Shown here piece by piece: positions 1 through 8,200 of a stretch of 64,000 nt of DNA. Within the stretch, counting starts at the first letter, position 1. Every line of letters begins with the position of its first letter. Source of the DNA: a virus. Made by a program: the position numbers and the translations under genes. The notes below the pieces were generated by a model. That model saw only the letters and a list, made by a program, of their open reading frames with translations. It had not been told where the DNA came from and did no database searches. The stretch covers positions 43,967 to 107,966 of the IMG/VR virus record IMGVR_UViG_3300001041_000012; one strand, written 5' to 3'.

Positions 1-3000
1 CGAAGGGCAGGCATAACTTGCCGCCTTAGGGCATAACGTAAAGCTGTTCCTTCGTCAATTCCTCGATCAATATACTGCTTAGAAAGATCACCCGCTATAG
101 ACCAGATCCCTTGAGAGGCCTGTTTAGGGGTTGCCGCGGCCATAGAGAATTCTTCACCTTGGATATCGAGTAAAGAACCCATCATAGTTTTACTTGATTC
201 TGTTCTTCCAATTTGACCAAGATCAACAACACCATGAACTTTTGTCTTAGGTCGTGACCCGTTCGCCTTGATCTCGGCATTCATATTGGCAATGATCTCA
301 GCAGCCTCATCCCTGTTGATGACCCTAGATTCTTCTAGGGCTCTAACTTTACGATGCGTCGTTTCGCGAAACGTCATCTCATCGGAATTCATTAACTCTT
401 CCATATTAGATAAGTTCTGCAGTTGATTGTGAGATAGATGAGTCTGAGACTGATAGATTCCATACTCTGGATCAAAGCGGTGAGCATTAACGGCTAAGGC
501 CTTATCTTGAAGAGTCACAGGTTTACCATTCCTAAAATCCTGTTCAACCTGATCGACAAGACCGAGATTCGTTAAATCACCCGTCTTTATATCATACTTA
601 GATTGAAAGCGCTCCTGGGCTGCTTTAACTTCAAGGTCCTCGTAGATACCGCCGAACTCAGTTGAATCAATAGGACTCTTTTTAGCCATAGCTATATGGC
701 GTTTCGTACGCATGATTTCATCATAATTGTTAAGCTTCTCGGATTGACGTCTAGCATGATCCCACGTTAAGTAATCAGCAAATTGTTCGGCTTCTTCTTT
801 AGAACCATAGAGATAGTTCTTATTAAGCTTTGCTTGAATCTCTGATTTACTCTTACCCTGAATCGTATACTTGCGACGTTTAGCCTCCTTATTTAAAGGA
901 TCTTCAGGAGCTAAGAGATCCATAGCGTACGTACTCTTATGGCCTTTGATCTTGGGTTTAACTTCGTAAACGCCATCGTCACCCACTTGATACGTACCTA
1001 ATGGGACATTATCATATTGAACCGAGAGTTTAGCAAACCAATCACCCGGCTGAACTTTTTCATGCTTAAATTTGGCCATGAATTTATTGACTAGAGAATC
1101 CGTAGCATCCATCATACCTTGAACATCGTTCATGGCCTCATGAGCTCCAGTTAGTACACTGCCGGTTTCGCGTTTTATAACACTTGCTAGATCATGATGT
1201 CTCTCGTCTTGATTGAGCCAGCGAGACATAATCTGAGTATCCAAGTATCCGGCCGTCTTGGTAAGTCCTGTTCGTTCATTAATCGCATCGACGATTTCCT
1301 TTTTGATAGGGCCCGCTCGATTAGGTCCCTTTAATGCTTTAGCTTTTTCAACATTACCTTGGGCCAGTTGATTAACTACCTGGGACAAGTAATTATTTCT
1401 GCGTCCCATAGTACTAATTTCAGTCAGAGATTTACGTAGATCATCACTTAATAGCTTCGTGTTCTTATTCGTAAAGACCTTACCTCTGGCAAAGACCTTT
1501 TCAGCAATAAAGCGAGCTTCTGCCTCAGGTATGTCTACGGAAGCACTAGTGACAAAGGCATCCATTGCTTGATTAGATTGTTGTCGGCGTGTATTGACTA
1601 AGTCATCAATATCAATAATAGCCTTGCCTTCGGTATTAACTCTATGCTTAAAAAGTTCATACCAAGGCCAGTCGGCTTTAGCAAAGTTAGCACCAACTAA
1701 AACGTTGTCTTTTAATGCCGTGTCCAACTCATACATCGCTTCGGGTAACGTATATTTAGCATTTTCAGTTAAGTGACTTATTCCGGCCTTAGCGTCGGTC
1801 TTTAACTGATCCAACAAATCCTTATTAAGCTTAAGATCTTTATTGGCCCAATCGGCCTTTTTGTCCGGAGCATACTTGGCAATGTTGCGCATAAACCATT
1901 GATCTTCATCCTTAGCAAGATCCAATTTATCGAGATCATTTAAGTGTGATTGCATCGCATCACTAGGTTTAATCATCATACTCAACTGACCATCATTTTG
2001 CAGGACGCCATTTTCTAAGTGTCGATACTGTAAGGCAATCTCCGTTGGATGAATCCAGGCATCTTGATTTGCCATGGCAACTTTAGGCTTGACAAATCCA
2101 GTTGTCTCAAAATCGACACCGACCATTTGATGACCTTGATTGACTAAATCCATACTGCCAATGATCGTACTTGGGTTTACTTTCATCCGTTCAATGGGTG
2201 TCATCTTAGTTAAGTCGTCAAATCCAGCACCTAAGTCACGATAGACTTCATCTTGTATAAAGGTATTAACCGACTCTTCAATTGGAGCATTGTTAATTTG
2301 TCTTGGCATATCTAAGACCTGAGTCTTTCCTGGAGTATAAACCTCTTTAGTCGTTGATGTATCATAATACGATTGCCACTGTCCATTTGAGTTAGCAAAG
2401 TGAAGTTGATTGTCGCGAACTTTAAAGGTGTCTGTTGTGTATACGTTATCCTTACCAATTAGTTTCATCTGTGCTCTAAACCCAGGCGCTGAAATAATTT
2501 TAGCAAGCTCTACGGCTTCGCGAGCATCAGCAGGTTTTAACGTTAACTTACCGTCCTTTGCAAAGAGAGTAAATAGATCCTCATCCGTTTTAGAGTCTAA
2601 AAGACTGTTAATGATATTGTCTGATTCATTAACGCGGTCGTAACCTGATTCATAATGAGTATCTTTAGGTGTCCCTTTCTCTAAGAATTCATCATCTCCA
2701 AAATAATCCTCAGTATCGATATCAACTTCAGACATATCAAACTTCTCATTATCATGCTTTAGAAGATGATGATAGCGATTGGCTGTCATGTTAAACGAAT
2801 ATCCTTTGGATTTAACACCCTCAGTAATCTTGTTAAAGATGTACTTAATCGTCGCATCATTTTCGAGCACAGGCGTGCCATGGCTTTGTATCGTTTCATG
2901 AATCATACGTGCCATTGATAATTCAGCAGCGTCTCGTACATTGCCAGTGTTGTGAAAAATCTCTTTATATAGATTACTTACGAAGTCATCTTCAAGGCCT

Positions 3001-5243
3001 TTTTCAAAGATGCTATCTGTCAGCTTACCTAGCTGATTTATATCCTTTAAGTTTTTAGTACCAACGGTTAAGTTAAGATCCGGCTTATTACGAATCGTAG
3101 TTATCATAGTAAGGTATGCCGTTTGCAACGTATCTTCGACTTCATGATTAAGAGCCCACGGTGCCTTAAGATGAAGAAGATCAAGAAGCTTCGTCGGTGC
3201 CTTGGACCTAGACCCTGATACTTTACTAAAACCTTTCATGAAGCTTTCTTCGACGGTTGCCATGTTTATATTGTTAAGCTCTAGGCTTTTCTTGTATTCA
3301 CTTAGGTTTCGGTCACGAAGACGTTTAATCGTATCATCAAAACCGTCTCTTAATGATTTCTCTAATTCTTCATCAGCAATAAGATTTAGCTGAACAAGTT
3401 TACTACCTTTAGATTTATCGAGAGCCAAAGCATTAGGAGAGATATCTTTAAAAGCATCCAGTGTCCTTAATTGATTTGTTTCGTTAAGACTCTTTAATAG
3501 CTTTTTCAGGTTCTTGGGTTTTTCAATAATGAATTCGAGGTTATCTCCTGTTGCTTGAATCCCTTGTTCCGTAGCAATAATTCTACCATCTTTTTCAACG
3601 ATATCCCATGGCAGGATATTGCCTTCGAAATAGACACCTACTTTGTCTTTAGCAACTTGTTGCCATTTACTTAAGACTTGCGCTTGCCCCTTGGCGGACT
3701 GTAATTCCGCAGGCTCTAAATAACTAACTCCATCTATAATGGTTTTCTTAGTTAAAGCGTCACCAATATGCTGCCTATAAGCATTATATGGAGAGGCATC
3801 TCGTAATTCTCCGCGCTCCTTAGAGGCTTTAAGTAATGTCGATTCCCAGTCAGCAATCGTTTGTTCATGATACTCTTGAAGTCGATTTAATTTATCATCA
3901 ACACCAAGACTTGACTCGCCAAGTAATTGCTCTTGAGCTTTCATAAATTGTTCCTTAGTAATTAAAGAAACATCACCCGTTTCAGCCATACGATCAATAT
4001 TGGCATTAAGATTTCTTAAGTGATCAAATTGATCATTCGAAAGTTCAATCATTTGTTCAAAGAAAGTTGATCGAGTCTGCTTTACTTTAGACTGAGTTGT
4101 CCAGAAGGTCTTGAAAGCCTTTTGAATATCAAAGTAGACATTTGCTTCTTTAGCTTCTTTAGCATATAAGGACCCCTCTAAGTTGAATCTATAATGTCGA
4201 TATTTGAGTCCATTCTCAAGTACGCCAGCTATACGTTGTAAAATCTCAAGTTGTGTCGGTTTTTCCGTCTCAGCAAACTTAAGAAGATCCTTAACTCCAG
4301 AAATCTTATAGATTTCTTCTAAGTCAATATTATTGAGTTTGCCATTCTTAGAGCTAAGATTAATAGCCTTTTGTAATGCATCGATCTTAGGACGATCAGC
4401 TATTTGAGTTTGAGCATAATACTTATTAATTCGATCAAATTCAAGACTTGATTTATTGGTTAAGACATTAACTTTACCATCAATAAGATCCGGTTCAATT
4501 TCACTATAAGATAACTTTAGATCTTTATCTAACAAGTGATAACGTCTATCGCCGTTAGTCCCAATCTCAAGACCAAAGTTCTTAGCATCTGCATTCTTAC
4601 TAAGTGCCAATCTATATTCTGCTTCTGAGATTGACTCCCCTCGATCAATTTGCGTCCATGATTCAAGTCCTTGATAATCCTCTAAAATAGCTTTAGTTTG
4701 ATAGAGTCTATTATACGACTCTAATTCGTCAACATAACTTATACTAGAACCTGGCTTAAATCCCTCTATAGAGGGTCTATGATCTGGGCCAATAGCTATA
4801 TTAAATGTTTTAGGTGGTAGATGTGGCCCTTGCATTGCTCTCTTAGGAAAAAACTCATCTGCTGAACTTGAGTACGTCATGTACCGAGCAAATCTCTTAT
4901 TACGTCGTGCCCAGTATTTAAAATCATGATTATCATAACTCATATAATTAGGTTTATTATCGATTAAGCTATTGCCCTTTAGATTAAAGTAACGAGTCGC
5001 TGTTCTCTCATAATTATAATTAGGTAGTCCTATCACTGGTTCATTACTCGGAATTTGCGTAGGAATATCCCAAAGCTCAGGATGATTAACTCTTGTTTTC
5101 CTAGGTAATTTATAATTAAAAATACTACTTTGCGGAAGCCTAGTTTCTCTTATTGGCGTATATGTAAACCGCTTAGGTGTGCTTAATTCAGGTTCGTCAG
5201 GATATGTCGGTATATAATTCTTAAACCAATCATTGTCGTTCAT
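1..5243 (-). CDS. Giant virion protein with DEDDh 3'-5' exonuclease domain (partial)
   Basis: The frame is open from an ATG at 5243 to the left edge, so at least 1747 residues are visible and the C-terminus is missing. A GGGAGG ribosome site precedes the ATG. The first ~1000 residues are charged, mostly helical-looking and match nothing I recognise. Residues ~1035-1385 carry the three motifs of a DnaQ-type exonuclease: Exo I GVDFETT (~1041), Exo II GANFAKAD (~1182-1190) and Exo III GAHEAMND (~1365-1372), the last preceded by LDTQIMSRWL and HDLASV as is usual in the family. All four acidic residues and the histidine appear present, so an active 3'-5' exonuclease is expected. The spacing between motifs is wider than in a minimal domain, suggesting insertions. 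It follows the 1823-residue giant at the end of the tail gene block, so I infer a virion protein. The exonuclease call is firm; the role is not. Confidence 0.8.
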   Translation of the reverse strand, partial: MNDNDWFKNYIPTYPDEPELSTPKRFTYTPIRETRLPQSSIFNYKLPRKTRVNHPELWDIPTQIPSNEPVIGLPNYNYERTATRYFNLKGNSLIDNKPNYMSYDNHDFKYWARRNKRFARYMTYSSSADEFFPKRAMQGPHLPPKTFNIAIGPDHRPSIEGFKPGSSISYVDELESYNRLYQTKAILEDYQGLESWTQIDRGESISEAEYRLALSKNADAKNFGLEIGTNGDRRYHLLDKDLKLSYSEIEPDLIDGKVNVLTNKSSLEFDRINKYYAQTQIADRPKIDALQKAINLSSKNGKLNNIDLEEIYKISGVKDLLKFAETEKPTQLEILQRIAGVLENGLKYRHYRFNLEGSLYAKEAKEANVYFDIQKAFKTFWTTQSKVKQTRSTFFEQMIELSNDQFDHLRNLNANIDRMAETGDVSLITKEQFMKAQEQLLGESSLGVDDKLNRLQEYHEQTIADWESTLLKASKERGELRDASPYNAYRQHIGDALTKKTIIDGVSYLEPAELQSAKGQAQVLSKWQQVAKDKVGVYFEGNILPWDIVEKDGRIIATEQGIQATGDNLEFIIEKPKNLKKLLKSLNETNQLRTLDAFKDISPNALALDKSKGSKLVQLNLIADEELEKSLRDGFDDTIKRLRDRNLSEYKKSLELNNINMATVEESFMKGFSKVSGSRSKAPTKLLDLLHLKAPWALNHEVEDTLQTAYLTMITTIRNKPDLNLTVGTKNLKDINQLGKLTDSIFEKGLEDDFVSNLYKEIFHNTGNVRDAAELSMARMIHETIQSHGTPVLENDATIKYIFNKITEGVKSKGYSFNMTANRYHHLLKHDNEKFDMSEVDIDTEDYFGDDEFLEKGTPKDTHYESGYDRVNESDNIINSLLDSKTDEDLFTLFAKDGKLTLKPADAREAVELAKIISAPGFRAQMKLIGKDNVYTTDTFKVRDNQLHFANSNGQWQSYYDTSTTKEVYTPGKTQVLDMPRQINNAPIEESVNTFIQDEVYRDLGAGFDDLTKMTPIERMKVNPSTIIGSMDLVNQGHQMVGVDFETTGFVKPKVAMANQDAWIHPTEIALQYRHLENGVLQNDGQLSMMIKPSDAMQSHLNDLDKLDLAKDEDQWFMRNIAKYAPDKKADWANKDLKLNKDLLDQLKTDAKAGISHLTENAKYTLPEAMYELDTALKDNVLVGANFAKADWPWYELFKHRVNTEGKAIIDIDDLVNTRRQQSNQAMDAFVTSASVDIPEAEARFIAEKVFARGKVFTNKNTKLLSDDLRKSLTEISTMGRRNNYLSQVVNQLAQGNVEKAKALKGPNRAGPIKKEIVDAINERTGLTKTAGYLDTQIMSRWLNQDERHHDLASVIKRETGSVLTGAHEAMNDVQGMMDATDSLVNKFMAKFKHEKVQPGDWFAKLSVQYDNVPLGTYQVGDDGVYEVKPKIKGHKSTYAMDLLAPEDPLNKEAKRRKYTIQGKSKSEIQAKLNKNYLYGSKEEAEQFADYLTWDHARRQSEKLNNYDEIMRTKRHIAMAKKSPIDSTEFGGIYEDLEVKAAQERFQSKYDIKTGDLTNLGLVDQVEQDFRNGKPVTLQDKALAVNAHRFDPEYGIYQSQTHLSHNQLQNLSNMEELMNSDEMTFRETTHRKVRALEESRVINRDEAAEIIANMNAEIKANGSRPKTKVHGVVDLGQIGRTESSKTMMGSLLDIQGEEFSMAAATPKQASQGIWSIAGDLSKQYIDRGIDEGTALRYALRRQVMPAL

Positions 5244-5263
5244 CTAATAGATCCTCCCACTTA

Positions 5264-5286
5264 AGGGAAGTCTATTAGACTTCCCT
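5264..5286 (-). other. Intergenic hairpin between the two giant genes
   Basis: Nine-base arms (5264-5272 and 5278-5286) around a five-base loop. It overlaps the stop codon of the 1823-residue gene and lies just before the ribosome site of the next gene. No U-tract follows, so it is not a standard intrinsic terminator. An mRNA-stability or processing element is possible. Confidence 0.6.
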
Positions 5287-8200
5287 ACATAATAAGTGAT
5301 GCATTCTGATTAACATACTCTTCAAGCTCTTGACGACGATCGCGAGCAATGTCGACATCGACCTTATATCCACTGGCAGGATCTACTTGAACCTGTATAT
5401 CATGAAGTCCCGTAGTTCCTAGGAGTTCTTCTAAGACGCGCTTAATCTTACCAGGCGTTGTATGTTTATTAGGACTCGGTGTTGAGATCTTAGGGTTAAG
5501 TAAAGCCGCCCGGTGTTTATCGTCCGCCCAGATATTAAATTCGGATTCATCCATGCCTTCGTGTTTGACAATCTTTACTTTAACGTCATCTAAATTAACA
5601 TCTGGCCGCCACCCGCCCCACTCGCTCCCCGGAAGTTCATGAGTCTTAAAGTATTCTTCGAGTTGGGGCTTTTCCTCAACGGTCTTTTCGCCCCACATCG
5701 ATTCAAGAACGCGCCTGAGATAAAGTGGTGTTTCTCTTAAGAGTTCTTTACGATCGGACTCAGGTGCCGTTACAAACGGCATTAAATAATCTCGATCCTT
5801 TTTTGGAAGACCAGCAAGTAAATTCGTTAAAGGGTCGCCCGATTCATAGCCATACATCGTTTGTTTAGACAACTGATGATATTTAAGCGCCTCACGAGCA
5901 ATAGGTGTTGTTGGTGGAGTCTTAATATACTTGCGTTTCTCTTGTACATCAGCCATAACCTTATTGACGGAACTCATAATCTCAGCTTTGTTATTGCCAG
6001 AAATGACAACATCATTGCCTTGTCTCTTTATCTCAGCATTCATGGCCCGCAGAATCTCTTTTGCTTCAGACTCGTTTGCCTTATAAAGCTTACGTTTCTC
6101 TTGAAGCAGATACCGCTGGAGTTTCTTGTTAAAATCAAGTCGTGTGTTCTGTTTACTTAAATACTCATCAACATTAAATCCCTCTTTAGACAAAGCCGTA
6201 TCGGCCGCTTGTCGATATAAGGATTCATATTTAACATACTTTAATGTATCTAAGTATTCGTTGAAGTTCCATTCTTTGTGTCGGCGTTCTGGAATCCACT
6301 TCTCTCCAGTAATAGCATCATGGGCTGATCGATAAAGCGCACCGCCTCCTACCGTAGCAGCTCCAAACATAGCTCCAACCAATTTACCAAACGGAGCCTT
6401 ACCCCTAGATACGCTTGCTCCAAAGAGAGAACCGATTAGGGCACCAGAAACGGTAGCTACAATCGGATTACGACGAATTAGATTATCATACCAAGGAACT
6501 AAGTAGTCGTCTACAGGATGTTGCCATGTTTGCCAGTCCTTACCATAAAGATCGCGTCGTTCATACGACTCACGAGCGGAACGAACTTGTAAGAACTTTG
6601 TATTTGCCGGACTATCTAGATGGGCAAGAAACTCCCATGCCTTACCGACACTAATCTCATCGGATCTAAAACGAGCATGTACTGCTGCCGGAGAGAAGTC
6701 CTCGACTTTCTCTTTGCCAAGGCCCTGATTAATAAGTGTCTTATTAACATTTGTCATACCTTTATAAACGACAGATTGAATTGTCTGATACGTATTGTCT
6801 TTGATCTTATTCATTAGATCCGCGTTATAGCCAATTTGAACCTTAGCGCCCGAATAAATAATCTTCGATAAATAGTCTCGCGCAGCGTCTGCTACTTTAT
6901 TATCTTTTGCATTAGAGACAGAGACCCCTGCAAGTCGTATTGGATTATCTGGATACTCTTTCGTGAAGAAGGTATTATTATCAATGACTCTATCAACTGT
7001 AACGGTCTCTTTCTCGATCTTAGAATTCGAGAACCGATACGGATAAAGTCGCTTAGGCTTTTTCTTGGCCGTTGTTTGTTGATTGATCTCTTTAATCTGT
7101 TCGACTTGATCAGGCTTTAGATCTGTCATTCGTGTGAGTTTCTTAATTGTCTTGAGTTCATCCGAATAAGGAGCGACATCTGATAAGATTCTATAACGGT
7201 CAACCCAGTCATACATATCGGCTGGGCCTACGATACCTTTATCAATCATACCTTTGACATAGTCGCGGGCGTCATTAACTTTAGCGATTGTCTGATCCAG
7301 CATCGTTTGATCGAAATCAAATCCATAAACCTTCGGAGGAAGTTCCGGTTTATCTCTATTTAAGTGAACTAGATAAGCCCTATGAATACCGGAAGCATGC
7401 ATGTAGAAATTGATCTGCTCTTGGTTCTTTTCAAACATCTGATTTTGATTATATTTCTTATCAGACATCGTTTTAAAGTCCATAACGGCTCGTCCATCTG
7501 CTACATTTTGAGCAAGATTTCCCAAGTTAAGTATACCATGCTGACTATAATATTCCAAGAACTTTTGATTATCGACAATAGCATCATAGATACCACTAAT
7601 GCGCATTTCCTTATCTTCCAAGTGTTCTTCTGTCGCAAGGGCAACACCGGAATTAATAAGTTCTCGCTCGGCTTGTGCGTGGATTTTAGTCCCGTAGTTT
7701 AAGATCTCTTCCATGTCATCGTTATTAAAGTCATCCATATGGAGTAGATGATTGACAATTTCTTCTTTCGTTCCACCGATCGAACTGGCGCCAATCTTCA
7801 TATCCATCGGATTACCAAGACCCCATAGAGCTTCGTATCCTGAGCCTGGCAGCCGTGTTTCACCGTTAGGTATCTTTACATAAGGATCGCCATGTTTAAA
7901 GTCCGTAAAATAAGAACTCCCCGGCATCCAGCTCGGCATCTGGTTACGTACGGGATTAAAAGCGTCTTCCCATTTCTCACGATTACCAGTGAAACGTCGT
8001 CCAATTTCATTGACGTCATCTCCAAAACCACCGATCTGTAGATCCCAGAATTGTCTTCGCATACTTGTAATGGCCCTTGTATCTGCAATTACAGGATTAG
8101 GTGTTATTTCTCCGGATGCCGTATTTGCCGCGAAACCATACATACCACCCATTTCTTTAACACCAAGCCAAGCCCTAGCACCAACTTGAGACCCCTGTTG

